In this document: piece after piece, positions 1 through 9,262 of the stretch | Position numbering within the stretch: the first letter of the stretch is position 1 | Layout: every line of letters begins with the position of its first letter | Notes under the pieces: model-generated | Database searches by the model: none | What the model was told of the DNA's origin: nothing | Seen by the model: only the letters and a program-made list of their open reading frames with translations | Made by a program: the position numbers and the translations under genes | From: Cellulophaga baltica | Lineage (GTDB): Bacteria; Bacteroidota; Bacteroidia; Flavobacteriales; Flavobacteriaceae | Direction: 5' to 3' | Assembly: GCF_900102165.1 (NCBI RefSeq) | Contig: NZ_FNBD01000001.1 | Span: 648,882-712,881 of the forward strand | DNA length: 64,000 nucleotides

Positions 1-284
1 AAACTGCCAGCTAAAATAAGTAAGAATGAAAATCCAAAACTTATCTCTTTATTAATGCTGAATCTTCCTATTATATAAAGTAATGAGATACCATAAAGTA
101 AAAATCCAAAATATTTATTTGTATCGCTTCCTAGTGCCTCATTTAATATGAAAAACTTATCATCTACTCGAATATAATATTCAGGATTATTTGCCTCTTC
201 TTTTTTTATGCGTCTAGTAATATCCCTGTCCACACAATGGGGTAAATAGCCACCATATTTACCATATCTTTTTTTTATTTTCAT
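1..284 (-). CDS. Partial gene for a small membrane protein, cut by the window edge
   Basis: An open frame runs on the minus strand from an ATG at 284 to the left edge without a stop, giving 94 residues (codons 3-284). The first 45 or so residues are hydrophilic and basic (starting MKIKKRYGKYGGYLPHC). Then come two short hydrophobic stretches around residues 60-74 (FGFLLYGISLLYIIG) and 80-94 (ISFGFSFLLILAG) that look like membrane segments. I do not recognise the family. The C-terminus lies outside the window, so length and function cannot be judged. The next gene on the same strand, the histidine kinase, ends at 482, leaving 197 bp between them. Confidence 0.5.
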   Translation of the reverse strand, partial: MKIKKRYGKYGGYLPHCVDRDITRRIKKEEANNPEYYIRVDDKFFILNEALGSDTNKYFGFLLYGISLLYIIGRFSINKEISFGFSFLLILAGS

Positions 285-374
285 TTTATGACTATTTTAA
301 AAGCCTTTACCCCGCTTACCGCTGCTGATCTCAATTACTAATTTTAAGCTTACTGTTGTTGTTCCACTTTAACA

Positions 375-410
375 TCCCCCACCCTGCGGGCACCCCCTTC
401 AAAGGGGGAA
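375..410. repeat. Short GC-rich intergenic inverted-repeat element
   Basis: Within AT-rich spacer lies a compact GC-rich block. It holds CCCTGCGGG (382-390) followed by CCCCCTTCAAAGGGGG (393-408), a 7-bp perfect inverted repeat with a 2-base centre. It sits about 75-90 bp downstream of the histidine kinase stop. It could act as a terminator hairpin, but no T-tract follows on either strand. Only this copy was noticed in the window. Confidence 0.45.
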
Positions 411-481
411 TTGTAGGTATTGAAAATGTATTTTGTAGTGAATAGAAAAATTAAGAAGCTTCATATATACTTAGGTATAAA

Positions 482-1939
482 TTACACTATCCTAGGGAAT
501 TTCACCGTAAAAACAGTTCCTTTTCCCGGTTGCGAGGTAAGGTCAATAGACCCATTATAGGTTTCCACAATGGTTTTAACCATGCCTAAACCAAGACCCA
601 TTCCGCTAGATTTAGTCGTAAATTTTGGTTCAAAGATTTTTTCTTTAAACTCATCTTCTATCCCAATACCATTATCTGCTACCGCAATTTTTACATAATT
701 ACCTTCTGAAGATACGGTTACCAATATTCTTGGATCTACAACATCTGGAACAGCTTGGATGGCATTTTTAACCAAATTAGTAAGCACTCTAATTAATTGC
801 GTACGGTCTAGTTTAGCGATAATCTCTTCTTCATCGGCAATAAAATGAATATAGTTTTCATTAAATATATCTAAACCTAGCTTCACAATTTTCACCACAT
901 TAAGGGTTTCATTTTGCTGTGCAGGCATTTCGGCAAAATTGGAAAATGCCCCAGCAATACTGCTCATGGTATCTATTTGCTGAATTAATGTTTTTGAGTA
1001 TTCTGTTAGCTTAGACCTAACGTCAGGATCTTCAGGATCAAACTTACGTTCAAAGCTCTGCACGGTTAAACGCATTGGTGTAAGCGGATTTTTAATTTCA
1101 TGCGCTACTTGCTTTGCCATTTCTCGCCATGCTTGCTCCCGTTCACTTTTTGCCAATTTTACAGCGCTAATCTCTAGTTCATCAATCATCGCATTATAGG
1201 CATTAATTAATTTCCCGATCTCTTCTGATGGATTACCGACACTAATTCTTTTATTCTGTTTGGTTAAGAATGTGGCATTCATCTTATCAGAAACGGTCTG
1301 TAAAGATCTGGTGATGTATTTTGAGATGATGTAGGATAAAAGAATTGCTATCAACAACATAAAAACATAAACACCTCCTAAACGCAATAAGAACTCTTTT
1401 AATTCGTGATCATTAAAAGAATTGTCTTCAAAATACGGCAGATTTAAAATCCCAATAGGCTTAAATTTACCATCTGTAATATAGGTGTATGATGCTTGAT
1501 ATTTATCTCCTGCTGCAGATTTCTCCTCTAAGTACCTAGAGTTTACGCTATTCTTAAGGTTATTTAAAACCTCTGGCGTCAAACACATCGATATCGAATC
1601 GTTTTGGAATTTAGATTTTGGCCTAGAGCTTCTTATGAGTCCGCCCTCTAAATCATAAATATTGAAATTTACGTTCAGCACATCGGCAATTTGATAAATT
1701 TCATCTTTGAAAATAAGATCTAAATTGTCTGTTGTAGGGACGTAGGTAGTACGCTGTAATGTATACCGTATATTTTCTTTGATTTGCTCCTCTTTACGCT
1801 CTAAACGATCTTCATGGTAATCTTTAGATTGTTCCCCATATTGATAGATGGTAACCCCAGCAATTAGGACTGATGCCAATAACACCAAAACAATCATTGA
1901 AATAAAAATACGGGACCTGAGAGAAACTTTATTGAACAC
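482..1939 (-). CDS. Sensor histidine kinase with HAMP domain (NtrY-like), orphan
   Basis: 485-residue membrane histidine kinase. A first membrane segment (about residues 13-33) and a second (about 190-210) flank an extracytoplasmic sensor of about 155 residues. A HAMP linker follows (about 208-262), then the dimerisation/phosphoacceptor helix with [12 protein letters not shown] (His280 is the expected phosphorylated residue). The ATP-binding domain has N box [10 protein letters not shown]1 box DNGIGI and G2 box GMGLGLGM. The HEIKNPLTP phosphoacceptor motif and C-terminal domain order resemble the NtrY class. No response regulator gene is adjacent, so the partner is elsewhere. It is the last gene of a minus-strand group after the beta-propeller protein and hemJ, with a 74-bp gap to hemJ. 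The signal sensed is unknown. Confidence 0.9.
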   Translation of the reverse strand: MFNKVSLRSRIFISMIVLVLLASVLIAGVTIYQYGEQSKDYHEDRLERKEEQIKENIRYTLQRTTYVPTTDNLDLIFKDEIYQIADVLNVNFNIYDLEGGLIRSSRPKSKFQNDSISMCLTPEVLNNLKNSVNSRYLEEKSAAGDKYQASYTYITDGKFKPIGILNLPYFEDNSFNDHELKEFLLRLGGVYVFMLLIAILLSYIISKYITRSLQTVSDKMNATFLTKQNKRISVGNPSEEIGKLINAYNAMIDELEISAVKLAKSEREQAWREMAKQVAHEIKNPLTPMRLTVQSFERKFDPEDPDVRSKLTEYSKTLIQQIDTMSSIAGAFSNFAEMPAQQNETLNVVKIVKLGLDIFNENYIHFIADEEEIIAKLDRTQLIRVLTNLVKNAIQAVPDVVDPRILVTVSSEGNYVKIAVADNGIGIEDEFKEKIFEPKFTTKSSGMGLGLGMVKTIVETYNGSIDLTSQPGKGTVFTVKFPRIV

Positions 1940-2013
1940 GCTTTATTGTTTGAATTTGCTGAATTTTAAAGGTAACAATAATCACACCAAAAGGCTTTTA
2001 AGGTCAAAACCAA

Positions 2014-2565
2014 TTAAGCATCTGGATTTTTAGCTCTAATACGTTTGTATAATTTAATACCCAACATAAGTAATACCCCTAAAGCTATAATTCCTACAAC
2101 GCCATAAACCCAACTAATCGTACTTTTTAAGACCACTAAAAAAACCACAGCAAATAAAATAATAGTAGCCCCCTCATTCCAGATACGCATAAAGTTAGAC
2201 GTATACCTTATATCGTCGCGCTGTAATTGTTTAAAAATTTGGTGGTTTTTAAGATGATACAAAATAAGCAGTACTACAAAAGCCAGTTTCACATGCATCC
2301 ATGGTTGTTGTAACCAAGCCGGAAGGAGCACTAGCAACCAAATTGCAAATACTATAGCTAAAATGGCCGAAGGCCAGGTAATGATATACCATAGCCTTTT
2401 GGTCATTAATTTAAATTCTTTTGTTAAGATTTCTTTTTCTGGAGAAGGTCTTAAGGAAGCTTCTATATGGTTTATAAATAGTCTTGGGACATAAAAAAGC
2501 CCTGCAAACCATGTGATTACAAAAATTAAATGCAATGCTTTTATATAACCGTATAGTTCTGTCAT
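2014..2565 (-). CDS. hemJ: Protoporphyrinogen IX oxidase, HemJ family (CopD-like membrane protein)
   Basis: 183-residue integral membrane protein with about four to five hydrophobic helices. The start is typical of HemJ (UPF0093): YIKALHLIFVITWFAGLFY with the conserved His12 near the N-terminus, then HVKLAFVVLLILYH in the middle. HemJ proteins oxidise protoporphyrinogen IX to protoporphyrin IX, the penultimate haem step, in bacteria lacking HemG/HemY. The assignment is strengthened by the many hem genes in this window, although hemJ is not adjacent to them. Its ATG overlaps the stop of the upstream beta-propeller gene by one base (TAATG), suggesting translational coupling. At 183 residues it is slightly longer than many HemJ proteins because of a basic C-terminal tail. 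Confidence 0.85.
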   Translation of the reverse strand: MTELYGYIKALHLIFVITWFAGLFYVPRLFINHIEASLRPSPEKEILTKEFKLMTKRLWYIITWPSAILAIVFAIWLLVLLPAWLQQPWMHVKLAFVVLLILYHLKNHQIFKQLQRDDIRYTSNFMRIWNEGATIILFAVVFLVVLKSTISWVYGVVGIIALGVLLMLGIKLYKRIRAKNPDA

Positions 2566-5500
2566 TATTCCTCTACAAATAAATAGTTAAGTTTTAGCTG
2601 ATTGAATTCTTCATTAAACTGTTTCATCTCCTTACTTATCAGCGCATCAAAAGTACTTAATTGTGCTTTTATTTCGGCAGTCAATTCATTTTTAACTGCG
2701 ATATCTTGCGCCGTAGGCGGAAAATCATCAATAGCTACCAAGCTATTTAAATGCCCAAGTTTATTGGTTAACTTAATTGGAAAGTTCAAAGGGTCTTGCC
2801 CGCTTCTGTTTTGCGTTTGATATAAGGCCTTTTCTACTTCGCCAAATTTCTCTTTCATTGCTTTTGCTTTCTCCAATAAAGCCTTTGTTTGCTCATTGCC
2901 TTTATATTGCTTTGAAAAAGCATCTAGCTGCTTCGTAATTGTTCTAATTTTTTCAATAGAAGTATGCGCTCTATCAATAGTAGCATTAATATCTGCTATA
3001 AAATTAAACTGCTCTTGCATAGCTGCTACTGAAGCTTCTGCTCTAGGATCTGGTAAAATTTTAAAGTCTTCCGTAGCTATTTTTCCATTCACCGATAGAC
3101 TTACTTTATAGGTTCCGGGAACTGCTTTTGCTCCGTCTAAATTAGCCCACCATAAAATCATCCCATCTAATTTCTTAGCTCCTTTTCCACGCGTATCCCA
3201 AACATGCGTATTTCCTCCTTTTTTAAGATCTAATTTTTGCTCTTTTACTTTTGTTGTATTGGAAAAAGAAGCAAGGGTATCACCTTTCATACTCAAATAG
3301 GTTAAAGCAATACTATCTTTTTCATTTAAACTATTTAAATAGAAATGTGTAATTACCCCGTTAGGATGGTTTTGGCCCGCAGTTTTAGATGGTTTTTTAC
3401 TTGCACGCCCTTTTGTTCTGTAAGCGTCTTTAGGCTGAAATAAAATAGTTGCTTTATCTTTATCAGAAGTATTGAGTTGGTGCAGTACGGTTAAGTCGTC
3501 AATAATCCATAAGCTTCTACCCTGTGTGGCCACAATTAAATTATCATCCTTGATCGCTAAATCTGTAATAGGCACAATAGGCAAGTTCATTTGAAACGGA
3601 TTCCAGTTGGCCCCATCATCAAAAGAAATATACATTCCTGTTTCCGTACCAGCATAGAGCAATCCTTTTCTTTTAGGATCTTCGCGCACTACTCTCGTGA
3701 AATGCTCTTCATCAATCCCATTTGTAATTTTACGCCACGTTTTACCGTAATCTGTAGTTTTATATAAGTAAGGTTCAAAATCGCCTAATTTATATCGTGT
3801 TGCCGCAACATAGCATGTACCGGCATCAAAAGCCGAAGGCTCAATGCTATTGATCATAGCCCATTCTGGCATATTTGTAGGAGTAACATTAGTCCAAGAA
3901 GTACCACCGTCTTTAGTGACATGCACCAAACCATCATCACTACCTACCCAAAGCAAGCCTTCTTTAAGCGGACTTTCATTAGCCGCAAAAATGGTACAGT
4001 AATATTCTACACTCGTATTGTCTTGTGTTATTGGCCCACCACTAGAGCCTAGTTTCGTAGGATCATTTCTAGTCAAATCATCACTCAAAAGCGTCCAACT
4101 TTGTCCTTCATTTTCCGAAACATGCACATGGTTAGAAAAAGTATATAATTTTTTGGGATTATGTTTACTGAATACGATAGGGAAATTCCATTGAAAACGA
4201 TACTTCATGGCTTCAGCCCCAGCACCCATAGGATTATCTGGCCACACATTTATACCTCTTACCGTTTTTGTTTTATGATTAACACGCGTTAAAAAGCCAT
4301 CATAACTACCTCCATACACAATATCATCATCGGCAGGATCTACGGCAATCCAAGCCGATTCTCCCCCTGCCGTTTCTTCCCAATCATTTTCATCTATACT
4401 ACGCCCATCACTTCTGTGATTGATCCGAAGTGTAGAATTATCTTGCTGCGCTGCATAAATCCGATAAGGAAAAGCGTTATCTGTTGTAACTCTATAAAAT
4501 TGTGCGGTAGGTTGGTTGTAATAGGTACTCCATGTTTCACCGCCATCATAAGAAATTTGCGCACCACCATCATCTCCAATAATCATGCGATTAGAATTTT
4601 CTGGAGCAATCCAAAGATCATGATGATCTCCATGTGGCGCATTAAACGTTGAGAATGATTTTCCGCCATCACTAGATTTATGGTAATCTACATTTAAAAC
4701 ATACACCACATCTTCATCTTCTGTATCCGCATAAAGACGCGTATAGTACCAAGCACGTTGGCGTAATTTACGTTCATCATTAACTTGCGTCCATGAATTA
4801 CCCGCATCATCGCTGCGGTACAAGCCACCTTTTTCCTTATTTTCTACAATGGCCCATACACGATCAGAATTTTTCGGTGAAACGGTCACGCCGATAATCC
4901 CTAAAGTATCTTTTGGGAAGCCTTCATTTTTAGAAATCTCTGTCCACGTCTCTCCACTGTCTGTACTTTTCCACAACGCAGAGCCATCACCACCACTACT
5001 TAAACTATAAGGTGTACGTTCTGCACGCCAAGTAGAAGCATACAAAATTCTAGGATTATTAGGATCAAATACCAGATCTACAGCTCCTGCTTGCTCATTA
5101 ACAAAAAGTGTTTTTTTCCAATTTTTACCACCGTCTATACTTTTGTAGATACCCCGTTCTTGTGTTGGTTTATAAATATTACCTAAAACCGCTGCGTAAA
5201 CAATATCAGAATTGGTTGGATGCACCCGGAGTCTAGGCACGTGCCTACTTTTTTCAAGGCCTACAGAGACCCATGTTTTTCCTGCATTTTCAGTTTTCCA
5301 AACGCCGTATCCAGAAGATACATTACCGCGAAGTGTTTTTTCACCACCTCCTACATAGATCACATTTGGGTCGCTTTTAGAAACCTCAATAGCCCCAATG
5401 CTCCCTCCAAAAAAGCCATCAGAAATATTCTCCCATTCCCGACCTCCATTTGTCGTTTTCCATACACCACCACCTGTTGCTCCAAAATAAAACAAATTTG

Positions 5501-5702
5501 GTTGCCCTGGAACGCCGGTTACGGCAGCAGAACGCCCCCCACGAAACGGCCCCAACAATCTATATTCTAAGCTAGAATATAAGGTCTCTGGAATTTGGGT
5601 AGTAGCTTGTTTTGATTTTTTCTTTTTTTGTGCCAAGGCCGTAAGCGGCAGTACACAAAGTAATAGCAGGATCATGCTATTTTTGAGGTAGTTGGTTTTC
5701 AT
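2565..5702 (-). CDS. Secreted Asp-box (BNR/sortilin-like) beta-propeller protein
   Basis: 1045-residue exported protein. A signal peptide (residues 1-25, ending LTALAQ) precedes a low-complexity lysine patch. The body holds about eleven Asp-box motifs of the form S-x-D-x-G-x-x-W (for example TTNGGREW, SIDGGKNW, STDSGETW, SYDGGETW, TKDGGTSW, TTDYGKTW, SFDDGANW), which indicates one or two multi-bladed propellers covering about residues 50-720. The last 300 residues have a beta-sandwich-like part and a charged helical tail. Proteins of this type are usually annotated as VPS10/sortilin-like or glycosyl-hydrolase BNR proteins. No sialidase-type active site is evident, and the substrate is unknown. 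No T9SS sorting domain is seen at the C-terminus. It is first in a three-gene minus-strand unit with hemJ and the histidine kinase. Confidence 0.85.
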   Translation of the reverse strand: MKTNYLKNSMILLLLCVLPLTALAQKKKKSKQATTQIPETLYSSLEYRLLGPFRGGRSAAVTGVPGQPNLFYFGATGGGVWKTTNGGREWENISDGFFGGSIGAIEVSKSDPNVIYVGGGEKTLRGNVSSGYGVWKTENAGKTWVSVGLEKSRHVPRLRVHPTNSDIVYAAVLGNIYKPTQERGIYKSIDGGKNWKKTLFVNEQAGAVDLVFDPNNPRILYASTWRAERTPYSLSSGGDGSALWKSTDSGETWTEISKNEGFPKDTLGIIGVTVSPKNSDRVWAIVENKEKGGLYRSDDAGNSWTQVNDERKLRQRAWYYTRLYADTEDEDVVYVLNVDYHKSSDGGKSFSTFNAPHGDHHDLWIAPENSNRMIIGDDGGAQISYDGGETWSTYYNQPTAQFYRVTTDNAFPYRIYAAQQDNSTLRINHRSDGRSIDENDWEETAGGESAWIAVDPADDDIVYGGSYDGFLTRVNHKTKTVRGINVWPDNPMGAGAEAMKYRFQWNFPIVFSKHNPKKLYTFSNHVHVSENEGQSWTLLSDDLTRNDPTKLGSSGGPITQDNTSVEYYCTIFAANESPLKEGLLWVGSDDGLVHVTKDGGTSWTNVTPTNMPEWAMINSIEPSAFDAGTCYVAATRYKLGDFEPYLYKTTDYGKTWRKITNGIDEEHFTRVVREDPKRKGLLYAGTETGMYISFDDGANWNPFQMNLPIVPITDLAIKDDNLIVATQGRSLWIIDDLTVLHQLNTSDKDKATILFQPKDAYRTKGRASKKPSKTAGQNHPNGVITHFYLNSLNEKDSIALTYLSMKGDTLASFSNTTKVKEQKLDLKKGGNTHVWDTRGKGAKKLDGMILWWANLDGAKAVPGTYKVSLSVNGKIATEDFKILPDPRAEASVAAMQEQFNFIADINATIDRAHTSIEKIRTITKQLDAFSKQYKGNEQTKALLEKAKAMKEKFGEVEKALYQTQNRSGQDPLNFPIKLTNKLGHLNSLVAIDDFPPTAQDIAVKNELTAEIKAQLSTFDALISKEMKQFNEEFNQLKLNYLFVEE

Positions 5703-5854
5703 TGTATGTTCATTGAAATTAGTCGTTTCTAAATTAAGGAGATTTGAACGTAACTGAAAATATAATTTCCTTTATCGGTAACAAGACCGCTAAAAGATGT
5801 AACAATTGTGTACTTTTCACTACCTATATACTACGTTAACAAATTACTGAACAC

Positions 5855-6673
5855 ATGTCAAAACTTATATCAAACCCAAAACTCACGGAAAACGATTTAA
5901 AGATTTTAATCAAGGCTAAGCAGCAGATGGAAGAAATTGGTTGGGCCATGAAAGGATTAAATAGTGTTGGAAATATCATTCAAAATAAGGTAGAGCTACT
6001 ACCACAAAAACAGCAAAAATGGTTACAAGAAGCAAGTTATAAGACCTTACAAAAAGTAGTTAAAACCAACTTGCTCTCTATGAAAACAAATAAGCCACTA
6101 ACAACCCCACTGAATAACACCTATAAAGCACTCGTTACTTCTTCAGGTATTTTAGGAGGCACTTTTGGCATCGTTGCTTTTTCTGCAGATTTAGCGGTTG
6201 CCACTAAATTTATGATGCGTTCCATTATGGATATTGCTCGTAGCGAGGGTGAAGACCTTACGGAGTTAGACACACAACTTGCCTGCTTACAGGTTTTTGC
6301 ATTAGGAGGCAAAAGCACACATGATGACCACCTTGAAACGGGATATTATGCTACCCGAATTACCCTAAACTCTACGATAAAAGGAGCAACAAGTGGCGCT
6401 GGAAAATTAGTAGGCGGAATGTTAAAGGGAAGTTCTAATCCGTTGTTGCAAATTTTAGGAGCTATTGCCTCCCGATTTAGCATACAAGTTTCTGAAAAGT
6501 TTGTAGCGCAAGCCATTCCTGTCTTGGGCGCTGCAGGTGGTGGTGCTATAAATTTAGCCTTCATTCATCATTTTCAACGCATGGCACATGCACATTTTGC
6601 TATCCGAAAGCTAGAACGTACATACGGCGAAGAACTAATTAGACAATCTTACGAGGAAATTACCATCAGCTAA
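5855..6673 (+). CDS. EcsC family protein
   Basis: 272 residues matching the EcsC family in overall pattern. An amphipathic N-terminal third (about 1-90) is followed by glycine-rich hydrophobic segments (TSSGILGGTFGIVAFSADLAVA, about 91-112, here quoted in part; and VLGAAGGGAINLAFIHHF near 222-240). A conserved MRSIMDIARSEGEDL block sits between them. EcsC proteins are encoded in Bacillus next to the EcsAB ABC transporter, but their biochemical role is unclear. Here no EcsAB genes are adjacent. The gene is divergent from the beta-propeller gene (152-bp spacer) and ends 3 bp from the convergent MATE gene, so the two transcripts must overlap or share a terminator. Confidence 0.85.
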   Translation: MSKLISNPKLTENDLKILIKAKQQMEEIGWAMKGLNSVGNIIQNKVELLPQKQQKWLQEASYKTLQKVVKTNLLSMKTNKPLTTPLNNTYKALVTSSGILGGTFGIVAFSADLAVATKFMMRSIMDIARSEGEDLTELDTQLACLQVFALGGKSTHDDHLETGYYATRITLNSTIKGATSGAGKLVGGMLKGSSNPLLQILGAIASRFSIQVSEKFVAQAIPVLGAAGGGAINLAFIHHFQRMAHAHFAIRKLERTYGEELIRQSYEEITIS

Positions 6674-6676
6674 GAA

Positions 6677-8053
6677 CTAGCTCAATTCTCGTTTCATTTC
6701 TTTTCTTAAGTAGTATCCTGTGATCACCGTGGCCAAGACATCTGCTATAGGAAATGCAAGCCACACACCTAATTCACCTAGATATTTAGGTAAAATTATA
6801 ATTAATGGTATAAAAAAGAAACCTTGCCTTGTTAAGGTTAACAAAAGCGCAGGAATTGCTTTCCCGATTGCTTGAAAATAGGCAGCACCAATTAATTGTA
6901 AGGCGATAATTGGCGTTGCAGCAAATACCAAACGCATTGCTGTTGGCGTATGTTCTAAAACATAAGCATTAACAGCCAACTCACTAGCCGGAATACCCTC
7001 TTTAGAACTTAAAAATAAGGACGCTATCTCTCCTGGAAATATCATTAAACCAACAAACACAACGCTTGCCATAATTGCAGCATATTTAATAGCCGTGACA
7101 ATACTCTCTCGTACCCTTTGGTATTTTTTTGCACCATAATTGAATCCGGCAATAGGTAAAAAACCTTGTGTTACTCCAAATACTGGGAACAGTGCAAACA
7201 TCAGCATTCTGCCTATAATGGCATAAACAGCTACCATAGCTTCTCCTCCTAAACCAAACAGTATATTATTCATTAATAAATAAACGATACTGGTAGTCGC
7301 CTGTCTTGCTAAGGTTACAAAACCTAGCGAACTTATTTCCTTTAAAACTGGAAAATCAAATTTTAAGTGATGCCACCCAATTTTTAGTTCTGAATTTTTT
7401 GAAACAAAGAAATAAAATACATAGGAAAAGCATAATAAATACCCAATGGTCGTAGCCCAAGCAGCTCCGGCCATTCCCCAATCAAAAATGTAGATAAAAA
7501 CATAATCCATCACTAAATTTCCGATAGATGGTATGATCATGGCAATCATGGCAAATTTAGGTTTCCCTTCTGCCCTAATCACGGTATTCCCCATCATACA
7601 AAGTGCCAAAAAAGGAACTCCATATAAAACGATCGTATAGTAAATTTTTGCGGGTTCAAAAATACTTCCTTTACCACCAAAGGCCGGGATAATGGCGTCT
7701 AAATAGGTTAAACCCAGTATAACCATACCGATAGTTATAAAAAGTGTTAACGCTATTTGATTCCCAAATGTTTTTAAGGCTTTTTCTTTATGATTACTCC
7801 CTAAAGCCCTAGAAATAATACTGGATCCGCCGATACCCACAGACATTCCGAGAGCTGCGATAAAGAATGAAACAGGTAATACTACATTAATAGCAGCAAT
7901 TGCAATAGACCCAATCCAATTACCTACAAAAATAGAATCTACTAGAACATTAAGAGACATCACCAAAATACCAATAGAGGCAGGTACCGCTTGCTTGATA
8001 AGTAATTTACCTATAGGTTCTGACCCTAACTGATCTGCAGATACATTTGCCAT
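6677..8053 (-). CDS. MATE family multidrug/sodium antiporter
   Basis: 458 residues with about 12 hydrophobic helices in two homologous halves, the typical MATE size and shape (MatE domains about 15-175 and 240-400). The N-terminus (PIGKLLIKQAVPASIGILVMSL) and the first-half SIFVGNWIGSIAIAA region match the DinF/NorM-type exporter signature. MATE proteins extrude cationic drugs or metabolites in exchange for Na+ or H+. The ATG overlaps the stop of hemH by one base (TAATG), so it is co-transcribed with and probably translationally coupled to ferrochelatase. A link to porphyrin export is possible but only inferred from position. Confidence 0.92.
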   Translation of the reverse strand: MANVSADQLGSEPIGKLLIKQAVPASIGILVMSLNVLVDSIFVGNWIGSIAIAAINVVLPVSFFIAALGMSVGIGGSSIISRALGSNHKEKALKTFGNQIALTLFITIGMVILGLTYLDAIIPAFGGKGSIFEPAKIYYTIVLYGVPFLALCMMGNTVIRAEGKPKFAMIAMIIPSIGNLVMDYVFIYIFDWGMAGAAWATTIGYLLCFSYVFYFFVSKNSELKIGWHHLKFDFPVLKEISSLGFVTLARQATTSIVYLLMNNILFGLGGEAMVAVYAIIGRMLMFALFPVFGVTQGFLPIAGFNYGAKKYQRVRESIVTAIKYAAIMASVVFVGLMIFPGEIASLFLSSKEGIPASELAVNAYVLEHTPTAMRLVFAATPIIALQLIGAAYFQAIGKAIPALLLTLTRQGFFFIPLIIILPKYLGELGVWLAFPIADVLATVITGYYLRKEMKRELS

Positions 8054-9084
8054 TATGCTGGCAGTTTATCTGTTTTTTCCCAGTCTTCTAACCATGCTGC
8101 CATTACTGACACCCATGAATCGTCATCATTTAAGCAAGGAATGTGTTTATAGGTATCACCGCCTGCTTCCTGAAACTGTTCTTTACCTTCCATAGCAATC
8201 TCTTCAAGAGTCTCTAAGCAATCGGATACGAAGGCTGGTGTAATAACCGCCAGGCGCTTCTTCCCCTCTTTAGGAAAACGCTCAAACTCAAAATCGGTGT
8301 AGGGTTTTAACCATGGATCATTAGGCAGCCTAGACTGAAAAGATACACTAACTTTATCTTCTGGTAATCCTAAGTATTTTTTAACACTTTCTGTGGTATC
8401 GTAACATTGATGGCGGTAGCAAGTGTGGTGTGCTACCGAATTTGTTTGACAACAGCTACCGTCTATTTTACAATGAAATTTTGTGGGATCTGACTTACGG
8501 ATATGGCGCTCTGGAATACCATGGTATGAAAATAAAATATGATCGTACTCAAAGCCTTCTAAATGTTTAGCAATATTTTCTGAAAGCACTTTTATATATT
8601 CTGGATTTTTATAAAAAGCGGGTAAGGTGGTGATCTTCATTTCAGGAAAAAACGCGTCCTTTACCTCCATTGTTTTAACCACCACTGTTTCAAAAGAAGA
8701 CATGGCATAATGAGGATAAAGGGGCACTAAAATTACATCATCTACGCCTTTATTTTTCAGCTCCTGTATTGCGTTTTTAATTGTCATCTTACCATATCGC
8801 ATACCAAGAGCTACGGGCATTTGAATTTGCTTACTTACTTTTTCTGCAAATCTTTCCGAAATAACAACTAGAGGTGAGCCTTCTTCCCACCATATTTTGG
8901 CATACGCTTCAGCAGATTTTTTAGGTCTTGTTTGAAGAATAATTCCTCGTACTATAATGTTTCTAAGAATATTATTAACATCAATTACTCTTTCATCCAT
9001 CAAAAACTCGTCTAAATACGGCTTAACATCTTTAGCCGTAGGACTTTCTGGTGAACCCAAATTAACCAATAAAACGCCTTTCAT
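8053..9084 (-). CDS. hemH: Ferrochelatase
   Basis: 343 residues. It starts with KGVLLVNLGSPESPTAKDV and carries the catalytic motif FSYHGIPERHIRKSDPT, whose His is the conserved metal-insertion residue. The enzyme inserts Fe2+ into protoporphyrin IX to give protohaem. Following the catalytic motif is an internal cysteine-rich stretch (HCKIDGSCCQTNSVAHHTC, then YRHQCYDTT) with five cysteines, compatible with an internal iron-sulfur-binding insertion as described for some bacterial ferrochelatases; this is inference. It is the first gene of a two-gene minus-strand unit with the MATE exporter. A candidate -7 element lies at 9111-9118. Confidence 0.95.
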   Translation of the reverse strand: MKGVLLVNLGSPESPTAKDVKPYLDEFLMDERVIDVNNILRNIIVRGIILQTRPKKSAEAYAKIWWEEGSPLVVISERFAEKVSKQIQMPVALGMRYGKMTIKNAIQELKNKGVDDVILVPLYPHYAMSSFETVVVKTMEVKDAFFPEMKITTLPAFYKNPEYIKVLSENIAKHLEGFEYDHILFSYHGIPERHIRKSDPTKFHCKIDGSCCQTNSVAHHTCYRHQCYDTTESVKKYLGLPEDKVSVSFQSRLPNDPWLKPYTDFEFERFPKEGKKRLAVITPAFVSDCLETLEEIAMEGKEQFQEAGGDTYKHIPCLNDDDSWVSVMAAWLEDWEKTDKLPA

Positions 9085-9110
9085 AATTTTAATTTTTCTT
9101 TTTCAGACGA

Positions 9111-9118
9111 CAAAAATA
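9111..9118 (-). promoter_or_regulatory. Candidate -7 promoter element for hemH-MATE
   Basis: On the minus strand this reads TATTTTTG, a match to the Bacteroidota -7 consensus TAnnTTTG, about 27 bp upstream of the hemH ATG. A TTTG lies 14 bp further upstream, closer than the usual 19-21 bp for a -33 box. Confidence 0.4.
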
Positions 9119-9262
9119 CTACATGCTGATTTCAAATCCTTTAAAACCACCAATTAGTTTATTTATGATATTATAGTTAAATTCAATTTTCACATCGATT
9201 TAACACCAAAAAAGTATCATTTTCTTATGTTGCAAGACCCGTAAATTAAACCTAAAAAAATT

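Noticed and set aside
5220-5570. Open frame of 116 codons opposite the Asp-box protein gene
   Set aside because: It is antisense to a clearly coding frame, with Cys- and Pro-rich nonsense composition and no independent support.
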